64,000 nucleotides of DNA from Kitasatospora mediocidica KCTC 9733 (GCF_000744225.1 NZ_JQLN01000004.1:558001-622000); one strand, 5' to 3'; counted from the stretch's first letter, positions 17,591-27,111 are shown. Notes: a model not told the origin generated them from the sequence alone. Numbers and translations: made by a program.

Positions 17591-18696
17591 TAGTCGTACT
17601 GCAGCTTGATCGCGGCTTCGAGATCTTCGCGCTTGATATCGAGCGCGGAAGCGAGAACATGCATCCCCAGCCGCGGCGGAACGGCGTTACCGATCTGCTG
17701 TGCAATAACGCTGCGCGCACCGAGGGCATCGATGTCGTCGCCGTTTTCACGTCGCCATGGATAGTCCCGAGGAAACGTTTGGAGTACACCCAGCTCGGCA
17801 AGCGAGAACACCCCGAGGTCGCGGCCATTCCAGTCGAGCTTGTTGCGTGATCCCTTGCCGGTCACGGTGGCGGAAGGTTCGTCGTACCGGCGGCGCCCTC
17901 GTGCCTTCGGGTTACCACCGGTTCCGTAGTTCGAGACCACCTCGAAGCAGTCCGCTCGCCCGAGCGCCTCCCCCATCGTCACCCAGGGCAGGTGGGACGA
18001 ACTCCCCGAATTTCGACCGACCCCCTTCCTATAACGTCGGTGAGAGGGCTCGGGCATCTCCGGCGCCCCCTCGATTTGGGCGCCCTCGCCGGCCCAGCGG
18101 GCGATCAGAATGGCCCGGCGTCGCGTCTGGGGAACCCCGAACTCCTCGGTGTGGAGAACCTCCGGCTCCGCTACCGCGTAGCCCTTGCTCCTGAGGATCT
18201 CGCCGAACGCCTGCCAGACCGGGAGTACCGCGCGAACCTGTTCCAGGACGATCGCCTGATAGGGCCGACCATCGATGAGCGCCTCCAGCGCCCATCGCAG
18301 CGGTTCCAGCACCAGGCCGGTACGTTCGTCGCTGAGCTGCTTGAGGTCGTCCCGAATCGCCGCGAACTCCTCGTCGTGGCAGCCCGGCTGCACGGCGGCG
18401 TAACGATTCGCGAACCGGAGAACCTGATCGAGCGCAGCCCTTCCTTCACCGTTCCCGGCGACGGTGAAGGTCTGACACGGGGGCCCGCCGGCCAGGACGT
18501 TGGCGTCCTTGAAGTCGCTCGGCTTGAAGTCGCGCACATCCCGGTTCCTTGTCGGGAGACCGGCCGCCATGCGTGTAGCACATGCGTCGTCGTCCCATTC
18601 GATGCCGACGACGACCGGAACGCCGAGCGCCTGTGCTGCCACGTCCAGCCCTCCCGGGCCGGCGAACAGGTCGATGATCTTGAAGGGCGCAGGCAC
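17587..18696 (-). CDS. DNA (cytosine-5) methyltransferase
   Basis: Start GTG 18696 has AAGGA seven bases upstream and leads directly into motif I, IIDLFAGPGGLDVA; 369 residues. Motif IV is AGGPPCQTFT with catalytic Cys74. Motif VI reads VLEQVRAVLPVW (E-Q-V in place of the common E-N-V, as in some subfamilies), motif VIII GVPQTRRRAILIAR, and motif X QQIGNAVPPRLG. It transfers a methyl group from SAM to cytosine C5 in its target; the recognition sequence cannot be read. It lies last in the defence gene run, 121 bases after the fused DUF6339-type gene. The final base of its last codon and its TGA are supplied by the IS1380 right end, so a few native residues may be missing. A longer upstream frame (to 18927) has no methyltransferase content. 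Confidence 0.85.
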   Translation of the reverse strand: MPAPFKIIDLFAGPGGLDVAAQALGVPVVVGIEWDDDACATRMAAGLPTRNRDVRDFKPSDFKDANVLAGGPPCQTFTVAGNGEGRAALDQVLRFANRYAAVQPGCHDEEFAAIRDDLKQLSDERTGLVLEPLRWALEALIDGRPYQAIVLEQVRAVLPVWQAFGEILRSKGYAVAEPEVLHTEEFGVPQTRRRAILIARWAGEGAQIEGAPEMPEPSHRRYRKGVGRNSGSSSHLPWVTMGEALGRADCFEVVSNYGTGGNPKARGRRRYDEPSATVTGKGSRNKLDWNGRDLGVFSLAELGVLQTFPRDYPWRRENGDDIDALGARSVIAQQIGNAVPPRLGMHVLASALDIKREDLEAAIKLQYDY

Positions 18697-18817
18697 GCGG
18701 TTTCCTTGCAGTTCGGGAGGCGAGGGAGAGCTACGGTCTCCGGCGTCGTAGACACGGATCGGCCCTATGCTAGCCGGCGGGGCCGGTTCCTCGAAGCGGA
18801 TGACCAGGTGATGTCGC

Positions 18818-20644
18818 CTATACGCGCTCGCCCACCTTGAGTGCGTAGGCGATCGCGCGCCCCACGGCCTCGGCGACCGGCGGCGCCAAAGCATGGCCGA
18901 CCTGCCTGTACTCGGCGGTCTTGCCACCGGCGAGCTGCCAATCGTCGGGGATCGCCTGGATCCTTGCCGCCTGCCTCACGGTGAGCTTCGGGTGGCCGTC
19001 CACCGGGAAGTCGGCGCCGGGAGGATCATCCGCCAGGCTGTTGCCGTCGACCCCCGCAGCCGCCCAAGCTCGCTTGCTCCCGGTAGGGCCGAGATCCGCC
19101 CCGCCTCGATTCTCCGAGCCGCCTACGAGTGCGGGCGCCAAGCGATCGGCTCGCTCGGACCAGGCGTCGGCACCGGGCCAGCCGCAGCTGGCCATGGAAG
19201 CACCGAGCACGGCGCCGACGGTCGGCGCGGGCATACCGCTGGGCTCCGGCCATCGAAAGCCGGAACTGAAAGGCTCGAGGAGAGCGACAAGGAACCCGCT
19301 TTTCCGATGCTGGGGAACACCGAAGTCGGCGGCGTCGAGCACCGCCCAGTTCGAATGGTAGCCGGCTTGCGCCAGCTCGGCCTCGATCCACGATCGGTCG
19401 GCGGCGAAATCGGGGCTCGACGCGAGGTCGGCGAGGTTCTCAAGGAGAACCGCCTTCGGGCGGAGGAGATCTACCAGCCGGAGTGCGGCTTCGAGCACCT
19501 CGCGTGCTTCCCCGTCGTCGGCCCGGCGGACCGCGGCTGCCGACTTGATTCGAGGCAGGCCACCGCTGAGCAGGTCTACCCCTAACACCCTTCGGTGCTG
19601 AAGAGGATCGAAGTCCCCGATGTCGCCACAGTGAACCTCCCATAGTGGGCGGTTGAGGGAGATGGTCGCGCACGCCTTGGGGTTTCGGTCGAGTAGGAGG
19701 ACCGGCTCGAAGCCTGCGCGCTCGAGCCCCAGTGCCTGGGCGCCCGACCCGGCACAGATCTCCAGCGAGGAGAGCACCGACGACGGCTCACGCCGAGCGT
19801 CACCCGCTGCCCGGACCTCGGGCTGTGGATGCGCCAAGACCGGCGCGGACGCCAGATCCGATATTCCCGACGATGGGAGTTCCAGCGAGGGAACTCGTAG
19901 CAGCGCGGTCACCGATTCCTGTGCGACGGTCCGAAGTTCTTCGTCCAGCACATTCTCCTCGATGCCGTCGAAGAGTACGAACGGGGCAAGTCGCAACATT
20001 CTCTTGAGAAAGTCGCGCAGAGCCTCCCGTTCGTTCAGGCCGTGCAGATCGAGTTCGTTCCAGACCCGAAGGATGGCCTTGACCGTGTGCGGGCTTCCGC
20101 CGAGCGCCGCCCGACGGGCATAGATCTGGTCGAAGGCGGCCTCGCCGAGGATCCCCAGCGCACCATAAGGATCCGAGTCGGCGGAGGAATGCACGAGTTG
20201 AGCCCGCCACCACAAGCGGCCGAAGACATGTCGGGTGAGATCGGTGCCGAGGACGCGGTCCTTGGGAGGTTCGGGATAGCGCCAGTAGGCCACGTCGGGC
20301 AGCAGGACCAGCGCTAGAAAGGCCCACACGTCCCGCGCGGCGGCTTCGGCGGGGACCAGTCCCATCTCCGAGTGCAACAACACCGCGAGCCGGATGTCGA
20401 ACTCGGCGTTTCGCGCGCGACCGGCCGGCTCCGGAAAGCCGGCGTCCGCGGCGAGGCCGAGCACGAGGCCGCGCAACCGATTGAGTTGGGCCTCGGAGAT
20501 CCGGTCGCCTCCGGTCGCGACGTAGACGGCGGAATCGTGGGACGTGGCCACCCGCTTCGTGAGCTGGGCAACCGAGAGTTGACCGTACTCGGCGAACAGG
20601 CGCCGAGCCTGGCCGGAGAGCAATCGGGGGTACAGATAGCTCAT
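18818..20644 (-). CDS. N-terminal DUF6339-like domain fused to a cysteine-less C5-methyltransferase-like domain
   Basis: ATG 20644 overlaps the stop of the preceding gene (ATGA), giving 608 residues. Residues 1-250 are helical (MSYLYPRLLSGQARRLFAEY) and resemble the uncharacterised DUF6339 group. From residue 293 a C5-methyltransferase fold is plain: motif I SLEICAGSGAQALGLERAGF, motif VI VLLENLADL, motif VIII DFGVPQHRKSGFLVAL, and motif X-like YRQVGHALAPPVAEAVGRA. At motif IV, where PPCQ is expected, the sequence is LLSGGLPRIKSAA: the catalytic Cys is Arg365. Methyl transfer by the usual mechanism should be impossible, so a DNA- or SAM-binding role beside the active methyltransferase is likely. 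DUF6339 is assigned from memory and is the less certain half. Confidence 0.75.
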   Translation of the reverse strand: MSYLYPRLLSGQARRLFAEYGQLSVAQLTKRVATSHDSAVYVATGGDRISEAQLNRLRGLVLGLAADAGFPEPAGRARNAEFDIRLAVLLHSEMGLVPAEAAARDVWAFLALVLLPDVAYWRYPEPPKDRVLGTDLTRHVFGRLWWRAQLVHSSADSDPYGALGILGEAAFDQIYARRAALGGSPHTVKAILRVWNELDLHGLNEREALRDFLKRMLRLAPFVLFDGIEENVLDEELRTVAQESVTALLRVPSLELPSSGISDLASAPVLAHPQPEVRAAGDARREPSSVLSSLEICAGSGAQALGLERAGFEPVLLLDRNPKACATISLNRPLWEVHCGDIGDFDPLQHRRVLGVDLLSGGLPRIKSAAAVRRADDGEAREVLEAALRLVDLLRPKAVLLENLADLASSPDFAADRSWIEAELAQAGYHSNWAVLDAADFGVPQHRKSGFLVALLEPFSSGFRWPEPSGMPAPTVGAVLGASMASCGWPGADAWSERADRLAPALVGGSENRGGADLGPTGSKRAWAAAGVDGNSLADDPPGADFPVDGHPKLTVRQAARIQAIPDDWQLAGGKTAEYRQVGHALAPPVAEAVGRAIAYALKVGERV

Positions 20645-21540
20645 CGCGACACCTCGAAGATCTTCACGGCTTCCTGGACTTCCGAGGCGAACAGGCTCGG
20701 TGACTGCTGTCGGCGCAATCTCATGTCGCTGATCGAGCGGCCGGGAAAGAGCTGGTCGAACAGAGCCGTGAGGGTTGCCCCGAGCGACTCGGAGGGGAAG
20801 TCGGCGCCATCGACGAACTCGTCGAGTGACAGCGCGTGTTCGATCATGGTTCTCGCGGTGTCCGCGTACACCGCGGACAGCACGATCCTGTCGATGTCCC
20901 GTGGCTTGCCCGCGCTCTCGAAGGCAGTGGCGACGGCCGTGTTCCGCTCGTTGACCAGCAATAGCAGCGAACCCATGGTCGCGCTCTCCAGATTGCCGCT
21001 GATCTGCAGGTGCCATGCCGCACCGTCTGGAAAAGAGGTCCGCCCGAAGTCGATCACTGCCATCGGGAATTGCGGGGCGTCGCCCTGGAGTCGCAGGGCC
21101 GCGCGGTCGCTCCACAGGACCGATCCGGCGCGGCGAGGCGCGGCCGGCCGGACGTCGCTCTGGCGCTCACCGAGAAGAAGGACCGTGTCCAGGAGTAGGA
21201 GTCCACCCAGATCCGAACCCCGAAGCCGGACATCGAGCGAGATGGTGGCCGACCCGCCACCCGCCAGGCGGACGTGCTGGGCCGGGCCACTCAGGTTGGA
21301 GCCGGTGGCCGTCCAAACCGCGGCGAGCATGAGCACGGCCTCGGCTGGAAGTCCTGCCTCGGAGCGCGCTCGGTCCTGGTCGACCCGGACTGACCTACGC
21401 AGGTGCAGATCCATCTGGTAGTCCCAGTCGGAAAGCGCCTCGGGCATGGGAACATGGCCGTCGTCCATGACCAGTTGCCAGAGGTCGGTCTGGACGACGT
21501 CCTCGGACGGGATTCGATACGGAAGTGCCCGGCGACTCAC
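20641..21540 (-). CDS. Unknown protein of the MORC/Z1 defence operon
   Basis: Start GTG 21540 overlaps the GHKL gene stop by four bases (GTGA), and its own stop overlaps the next start, so it is translationally locked into the operon; 299 residues. The family is not recognised. The N-terminus MSRRALPYRIPSEDVVQTDL is followed by a strand-rich part (TISLDVRLRGSDLGGLLLLD, FPMAVIDFGRTSFPDGAAWH) and a helical C-terminus (DIDRIVLSAVYADTARTMIE). VLSAVYADTARTMIEHALSL and SESLGATLTALFDQLFPG look like a protein-interaction helix bundle. No catalytic motif is visible. Confidence 0.75.
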   Translation of the reverse strand: MSRRALPYRIPSEDVVQTDLWQLVMDDGHVPMPEALSDWDYQMDLHLRRSVRVDQDRARSEAGLPAEAVLMLAAVWTATGSNLSGPAQHVRLAGGGSATISLDVRLRGSDLGGLLLLDTVLLLGERQSDVRPAAPRRAGSVLWSDRAALRLQGDAPQFPMAVIDFGRTSFPDGAAWHLQISGNLESATMGSLLLLVNERNTAVATAFESAGKPRDIDRIVLSAVYADTARTMIEHALSLDEFVDGADFPSESLGATLTALFDQLFPGRSISDMRLRRQQSPSLFASEVQEAVKIFEVSR

Positions 21541-23531
21541 TGCGTCTTCACCGCCTCGACCTTGATGTCGATCTCGGTCATGGTGTCCGGAGCTGGGCGG
21601 ACTACGGCTCGCCAGACGGCATCGCCACCGTCGATCTCGAACGACGGCTCGGTGTGGAGTCGTCCCGTGGCGTCCTGCCAGCCGACAAGCTCGGGCATCT
21701 GCGCGCCCAAAGGCGGATCGGACTCTCGCCCGCCGCCGCCCGGCAGAGTGACCGCCAGGTCGGCTCGAACACGCTGGATCCCGGGTACGGGCAACCTGAA
21801 CTCCTGCACGAGAACAGCCGCATCGGAATCCTCCTCGTAGTAGGGGTCACCGAGATACTGCACGCGGGGGCGACGGCGAAAAGGCCGACCACCGGGAGCG
21901 GCTACTCCGTGGCCGTGAGCGGCCCCCGGAGCGGCACGGCTTCCCGAGCCCGATTCCCCTGGCGTCGAGTGGCCAGTAGTGGGGCCGACGGTCGCCGGCG
22001 GGCTGCCCGGGTCGGCCGGTTCGGCGGACTCGTGCTCGTCGACCTCCGAGGCACGCGAAGAGGAGGTCGCTGTGCTGCCGGGTCTGCCGTAGTCGGTGGC
22101 TCCGCCGATGCCCCAAGCGCCTCCCACGAGACCTGAAAAGAGTGAACTGGCCGCTCCCAGTGCCACCTTGGCTGCACCGGAGCGGGCGGTCCCGCCCAGT
22201 GCGAGCAGCCCGTCGATCCGCTCCTGAATGCGCCGGAACGTCGTTCGGACGAATGTGCTATCCGGGTAGTCGAGTGACTGAGGGTGCCAGGCGTCGTGGG
22301 TCGGTGGTTCGGCCCTCGCGTAGGCGTCGTCCATGCCCGGGTCTCCGCGGAACACTCCGGCGTAACCCTGGTGCACGCTCGGCGGCTTGGGTCCGGGATG
22401 GTAGGTGACGACCAATTCAGCGGGCCGCATGAGGCAGACGTGATGGACGAGGTCTTCCATTCCGAGCAGGCGGGAGGCCCTGCTGGGTTCCAGGGGTGGG
22501 ATGATCCGGGTGATCAGGCCGAGCCTGCCGAGATGCTTCTTGGGTTTGAAGCACTCGATGTCTGTGCCGTCCGGGCCGAGCATGGCCTCGTAAGCCGACA
22601 CGAACATGTCGAGCGGGCGGGTCTGCCGCGGGTCGGGGACCGGATGATCCCTGCCATCGCAACCCACGGCGAAACGCATCGCGGGCCGTCCGGTACCGGT
22701 AGCGATCATCTTCGGCCACAGGTGCCATGTCACGGTCTCCGCGAGGTAGTCCGCCGCAGCCGCGGGCTCGAGATCCTCAAGGGAGGGGTCTATAACGATG
22801 ACGGTGGTGCCCGTCTCGTCTGGACCGAACGACTTGAGACCGAGGCGTCGGACCGTGGCCTCGGCTTCAGCCCCGACGAGTGGTTCGACGACCGGGCCGA
22901 CGGTATCGCCCCACCAGTGCCTGCCGGTGTACCGACGTTCACCGGTGGGTCCCGAGGCCACGTAGTTCTTCCACAGAGCACAGCCGATAAGCCTAGTCTC
23001 GTACCCGCCCTCCTCCGTCCGGCAGCGCGTGTGCACCAGGATCGTGCCGCATTTGGAGAGAAGGTAGAAGATGCCCTTGCCGAAGCCGAAGGTGCCGCCA
23101 CCGAGAGCGGTGTTGCGCGGTTCACCGATGTTGCGGACGAAGGAGACGAAGTCGCGGTCGTCGCCGATGGCTTCGTCAGCTCTGGTGGGACCACCGAGGC
23201 CTCTGGTACCCCGGTCGGAGATCACCATCACCCGCACCACGCCACGCATCAGCGAGTCGCGCAGGGGGAGATGGGCGGATATCGGCGCCCCACTGAGCAA
23301 CAGCTCGCGCCAGGCGAGCACGTGTGCAGGACCGACCGTTCCCAGTTCGATTCGATAGTCGACCGGTTCCGAGGAGCCCTCCAGCCGCGCATCCCAACTG
23401 TTCTGCGCGGACTCTCGTACCAGGATGGTGAGTAGATCGAGTTCGGGGCGGCCGAGCTGGTTGCGGATGCCCTCGGCCGCATTTCCGCCATCCGGCGGGT
23501 ACGGCTGGGAGGACCATCGGGGCTCCGTCAC
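21537..23531 (-). CDS. GHKL-fold ATPase of the MORC/MutL-like type
   Basis: GTG 23531 overlaps the stop of the nuclease gene (GTGA); 664 residues. The Bergerat ATP-binding fold is clear: N-box VRESAQNSWDAR (Glu40, Asn44), VISDRGTRGLGG (Asp106, G1) and the lid GGGTFGFGKGIFYLL (144-158). An S5-like half follows (ETGTTVIVIDPSLEDL). The C-terminal third has a Gly/Ser/Pro-rich linker (about 480-560) and a strand-rich tail. MORC-type ATPases dimerise on ATP and act as DNA clamps or compactors. Bacterial ones are known from restriction-like gene clusters with Z1, Vsr and C5-methyltransferase genes, exactly as here. Confidence 0.8.
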   Translation of the reverse strand: MTEPRWSSQPYPPDGGNAAEGIRNQLGRPELDLLTILVRESAQNSWDARLEGSSEPVDYRIELGTVGPAHVLAWRELLLSGAPISAHLPLRDSLMRGVVRVMVISDRGTRGLGGPTRADEAIGDDRDFVSFVRNIGEPRNTALGGGTFGFGKGIFYLLSKCGTILVHTRCRTEEGGYETRLIGCALWKNYVASGPTGERRYTGRHWWGDTVGPVVEPLVGAEAEATVRRLGLKSFGPDETGTTVIVIDPSLEDLEPAAAADYLAETVTWHLWPKMIATGTGRPAMRFAVGCDGRDHPVPDPRQTRPLDMFVSAYEAMLGPDGTDIECFKPKKHLGRLGLITRIIPPLEPSRASRLLGMEDLVHHVCLMRPAELVVTYHPGPKPPSVHQGYAGVFRGDPGMDDAYARAEPPTHDAWHPQSLDYPDSTFVRTTFRRIQERIDGLLALGGTARSGAAKVALGAASSLFSGLVGGAWGIGGATDYGRPGSTATSSSRASEVDEHESAEPADPGSPPATVGPTTGHSTPGESGSGSRAAPGAAHGHGVAAPGGRPFRRRPRVQYLGDPYYEEDSDAAVLVQEFRLPVPGIQRVRADLAVTLPGGGGRESDPPLGAQMPELVGWQDATGRLHTEPSFEIDGGDAVWRAVVRPAPDTMTEIDIKVEAVKTQ

Positions 23532-24553
23532 GCTGACTCCCGGATCATGCTGTCGATCACCGTGGACACGGTCTCCTGCCTTAGGGGCGCCGGATGTTCT
23601 CCGGACAGGTCGATCGTGTACTCGACCTCCAGGACCGTCACCGGCACGCCTGCTGCTGCGAGGGCTCGGCTCGTCAGTCCGGGGAATTCGGCGTCGACTC
23701 GGTACCACGCCTCCTCGGTGATGACGAAGCGAACGTCTCGGTAGTGGTCGGCGTCGGAGGAGTGATACCCCGCTGCGGCAAGCAGTTCGAGCAGCACGCT
23801 CTCGTCGTCGCAGAGTCGGAGTGCTCGTTCTATCGACTCGATGAATCCGGTACCCGCACTCTCTGCAAGGGTGCGTTGGAGGCGAAACCAGGCCATGCAG
23901 AGCAGACCACCGGCCGGTGGCTCCAGTTGGTCGAGCCCGTGGATGCGCGGCCTGCGCCCCTCACCAGCCGTGGTGGACTTCACTTCGACGGCGGTGGTCA
24001 CAGTCGAGAAGTCGTGACGATGACCATGCGGGCCGTGCCAGAGCCGGTGAGCACTCGGGTCCTGTTCTAGAAGCCGATTGAGCAGAATCAACTCTCCGAA
24101 CAGACCGGCAAGTTGCTCCGACTTCAACGGCTTGTTCTCCGTCCGGAACAGCGCCCGCCACCGGTCGAGTACGCGATAGAGGGCCTTGACCGGGGTTTCG
24201 GGCATGCCCTCGACTACAACCAGAACGTCTAGGCACAGTTCCGTGAATAGATCGTTGAGATCGCTTCGCAGGCATCCGAGGTCGGCGTACGTCTGATAGG
24301 TCTCCTTGTCCTCCAAAGGTCGCTTACGCAGGCGGAGTACTGGGCCGTCCAGGCCCGCCCGTACCTTCTGATGCGAGTGGATCGGCACGAGGAGGTGTCG
24401 ATGGCCGTCGTGATCGACGCCCACCGCCAAGGGTCCGCCGTCGGTGCTTACGGGGAGCTGGGAGACTCGCAGGTGCCTTGCATCGCTGGCCTGCTCGGTC
24501 TCGAGGGCGGTCCAGTACTGCTCGACTACCTTCCGGAGCGCGCTGTCGGTCAT
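23528..24553 (-). CDS. PD-(D/E)XK nuclease-family protein (DUF4420-like)
   Basis: ATG 24553 overlaps the Z1 stop (ATGA) and its own TGA overlaps the next GTG; 341 residues. The nuclease signature is complete: GLFGELILLNRLL with Glu154, then GHRHDFSTVTTAVEVKSTT with Asp181 and Glu190-x-Lys192. The flanking region (LRVSQLPVSTDGGPLAVGVD, LEVEYTIDLSG) matches the PD-(D/E)XK motif family that accompanies Z1 ATPases. It is the most plausible DNA-cutting subunit of this operon besides Vsr. It is soluble, with no DNA-binding domain recognisable by motif. Confidence 0.8.
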   Translation of the reverse strand: MTDSALRKVVEQYWTALETEQASDARHLRVSQLPVSTDGGPLAVGVDHDGHRHLLVPIHSHQKVRAGLDGPVLRLRKRPLEDKETYQTYADLGCLRSDLNDLFTELCLDVLVVVEGMPETPVKALYRVLDRWRALFRTENKPLKSEQLAGLFGELILLNRLLEQDPSAHRLWHGPHGHRHDFSTVTTAVEVKSTTAGEGRRPRIHGLDQLEPPAGGLLCMAWFRLQRTLAESAGTGFIESIERALRLCDDESVLLELLAAAGYHSSDADHYRDVRFVITEEAWYRVDAEFPGLTSRALAAAGVPVTVLEVEYTIDLSGEHPAPLRQETVSTVIDSMIRESA

Positions 24554-27111
24554 ACGCCTTCACCGTCGAGGAAGCTGTAGTCCTCGTCTTCGATCTCGAC
24601 TCCGGAGAGATCGGCCGAGATGTACTTCTCCACGGTGCTGTCCGCGCCCCTCGGCTCGGGGAAAACCAGTCCGACGCCGATGACGTGTTCCTCCGCGTTC
24701 AGCGGCTCACGCCGCTGCTGCTTGGACGGGGCGGGCGTCGAGACCTTGTCGATCGGATAGAGGACCAGCAGGCCGTGGTCGGGGAGCTGACGCATCCGCT
24801 CGGCCTTGATCTCCTTCTCCACGAGCTTATCCGTGTCGCCCACCAAGTCGACGGCGGCGTCGCGGCGGCTCATCAGCGTCTTGATGTCGGCGAAGTCCGG
24901 CGTGGGGCTGGCAGTGGTGACCCGAGCGCGGCTGATCCGGCCGACCGCTACGCCTTCGGCGAAGCAGAGATCCCTGTCCTCGGTACCGCCGGGGTTGCCG
25001 ACGATCGCGACATTCCACCTACCCAGCGAGCCGGCCATGCGGACTCGCTTCTTGATGTACCCCGTGATCAGCTCGCCGTCGCTCTCCGGAGACTTCTCAT
25101 GGAACTGATACGACGCCAAGAACTCGGTCACGAGCTCGTGCGGAACGTCGCGGAAGACGTAGCGACCGTCCTCGGGACGTTCCTCCGTCCGCACCGAGCG
25201 CTTCCTGGCCTCGGTCACGAGCGTCCGGGCGGCAGCGAGATTGCCCCTCAACCATTCGGCGTTGGTGTGAAAGTAATGGGTCTGAACGCGCTTGCCGCCG
25301 TAGGAGGAGGCGGCCGTAACGGCATCCCGCATCTTTGCTGCCGCGGTGACACGCATGGCCGGATGCGTACGAAGGCGCACGGCGAAGCTGAGAGGCGTCT
25401 CGTCCTCGGTCATGTAGACGTCGATGTCTCGACGCATCTCGGTCTCGACGGTGGCGATGTGGCGGAACCATTCGGCGAGATCGTCGGTCATCCAAATCCG
25501 CGGGAGGTCCGCGTAGTGGTTTCGGAAACCGAACCAGCGTCCCATTTGCAGAAGCGTGTCGTACGCCGATACCGAGCGGACGAAGTAGCTGACCGACAGG
25601 CCTTCGAGGGTCAACCCCCTGGAAAGCGTGTTACCACCCACCGCGATCGCCACGACCGGGCCGTTCTCATAGTCCAATCGGGCTTCACTGCTGGAGTTAT
25701 CCATGATGATACGGCAGCTTGCGAGGACCCCCGGGAGTTCCGGAAGAAGTCGGTCGAATTCCACCTTCGTCTCGTGGAACTCCTCGGCTGCGACGCGGGC
25801 GGTTTCTCGGTCCCATAGCTCTCGCAGCCGACCGACGAACTCGACGTCCGCCAGGGCCTCCGCAGAGCGATCGCGCAGTTGCTCGAGCGGTCGCCCGAAG
25901 CTGTTGTGTACCGCCGTGTTGACGCTGGTGTGGATCAACATCGTGTTATGCGGATTCCCCTTGCCGCGCACGCGTCGAGCGGCCGTGGCAAGCCAAAAGT
26001 ATTCGACGGCCTCACGAAGGGTGTCGGTGATAACCGGCTCGAAGCCATCGACGTCCGCCTTCGTGGCAGGGCGCACGCACGACACGTCTTCTTTGGGGAT
26101 CGAGCGAATCATGTCGTGCCCGTCATCCACCTGTTCCGGATCCTCACCGTCGAGCGCATATCGCCCGAACAGGACCTCTGTGCCGAAATGACCCGCTGGC
26201 TTCGGTAGATTGACCACGAAGTCCTTGGGGTAGAGATCCTCAGCGCTCGGATCGATCAGCAGGTTGGCGAAGGGGGACGCGGTGTAGCCGAGGTACGCAC
26301 ACTTCGGCAGGCTCTCCATGATGCTCAAGATCAGCGGGTTGATCGACTTCGTCGCCACGGTCGCCTGATCGGCCTCGTCATCGATGATCAGCGCCGGGCA
26401 GTCCTGCAAGTACTCCGACGCCTGATCGAGCCAACGAGCGAGCTTACGCAACACCGCGGCGTTCTTTTTCACCACGCACAGCACATGCGTCTTATTACTC
26501 TTGCCAAAGTACGAGGCCGGATTCTCCTGCGGCGTGAAGTCCTTGTCGAGCCCCGTGAGCTGGGACCACAGAGTTGGATTGGGCTCAACTAGCTGCTGAA
26601 TCAATCGCGCCTGGGTCTGACGACGAAGGCCGTTGTGGACGCCCGCGAGGACGATGAACAACTTGTAGCCACGGTCCGCGGCCTTGGCAACGACCGACGT
26701 GAAGTTGGTCGTCTTACCGGACTGCACGTAACCGACCACAAGGCCCCGCGTAGAGAAGGACCTCTCTCGCGGGTGGTTGAGCAGCGAAACGATCCGGTAA
26801 GAGGCCTCGTCGAGACTCGTGACCGCTGGCTCCGACCAGTCGTCCCGACGGAGCAGGTCCTCGATGGCCGGCCAGCACTTGTCCTTGGGCTGAGGTCCCG
26901 TGTACCAGGTTTCGCGATTCCCGGCTTCCACGACACGCGGCTCCTCGAGCTCCTTGACACGAATCGCCTCGTGCTCGTGCCGGTCTCGAATTTTCTGAAT
27001 AACCTCGGGGCCGATGCCGAACTGCTCCAGGCGCTTAATCGAGTCTGCCGGGGTGAACGTGTCAAGAAGCGCCTTGAACGTTTCATACATTCCGTCGATT
27101 TCATCGGTCAT
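24550..27111 (-). CDS. Z1-domain superfamily 2-like ATPase
   Basis: Start ATG 27111 (MTDEIDGMYETFKALLD) is preferred; a longer frame to 27186 lacks sensible content. The length is 853 residues. Helicase-like motifs are in order: GYVQSGKTTN (Walker A, 127-136), LIIDDEADQA (DEAD, 244-248), YLGYTASPFANLL (motif III-like), AIAVGGNTLSRGLTLEGL and TLLQMGRWFGFR (motif VI). This is the Z1 domain, a helicase-derived ATPase fixed to MORC/Vsr/methyltransferase gene sets. The upstream 100-base gap is A/T-richer than the coding sequence and could hold a promoter of its own, making this the first gene of a core unit separate from the protease-STAND genes. Confidence 0.85.
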   Translation of the reverse strand: MTDEIDGMYETFKALLDTFTPADSIKRLEQFGIGPEVIQKIRDRHEHEAIRVKELEEPRVVEAGNRETWYTGPQPKDKCWPAIEDLLRRDDWSEPAVTSLDEASYRIVSLLNHPRERSFSTRGLVVGYVQSGKTTNFTSVVAKAADRGYKLFIVLAGVHNGLRRQTQARLIQQLVEPNPTLWSQLTGLDKDFTPQENPASYFGKSNKTHVLCVVKKNAAVLRKLARWLDQASEYLQDCPALIIDDEADQATVATKSINPLILSIMESLPKCAYLGYTASPFANLLIDPSAEDLYPKDFVVNLPKPAGHFGTEVLFGRYALDGEDPEQVDDGHDMIRSIPKEDVSCVRPATKADVDGFEPVITDTLREAVEYFWLATAARRVRGKGNPHNTMLIHTSVNTAVHNSFGRPLEQLRDRSAEALADVEFVGRLRELWDRETARVAAEEFHETKVEFDRLLPELPGVLASCRIIMDNSSSEARLDYENGPVVAIAVGGNTLSRGLTLEGLSVSYFVRSVSAYDTLLQMGRWFGFRNHYADLPRIWMTDDLAEWFRHIATVETEMRRDIDVYMTEDETPLSFAVRLRTHPAMRVTAAAKMRDAVTAASSYGGKRVQTHYFHTNAEWLRGNLAAARTLVTEARKRSVRTEERPEDGRYVFRDVPHELVTEFLASYQFHEKSPESDGELITGYIKKRVRMAGSLGRWNVAIVGNPGGTEDRDLCFAEGVAVGRISRARVTTASPTPDFADIKTLMSRRDAAVDLVGDTDKLVEKEIKAERMRQLPDHGLLVLYPIDKVSTPAPSKQQRREPLNAEEHVIGVGLVFPEPRGADSTVEKYISADLSGVEIEDEDYSFLDGEGV

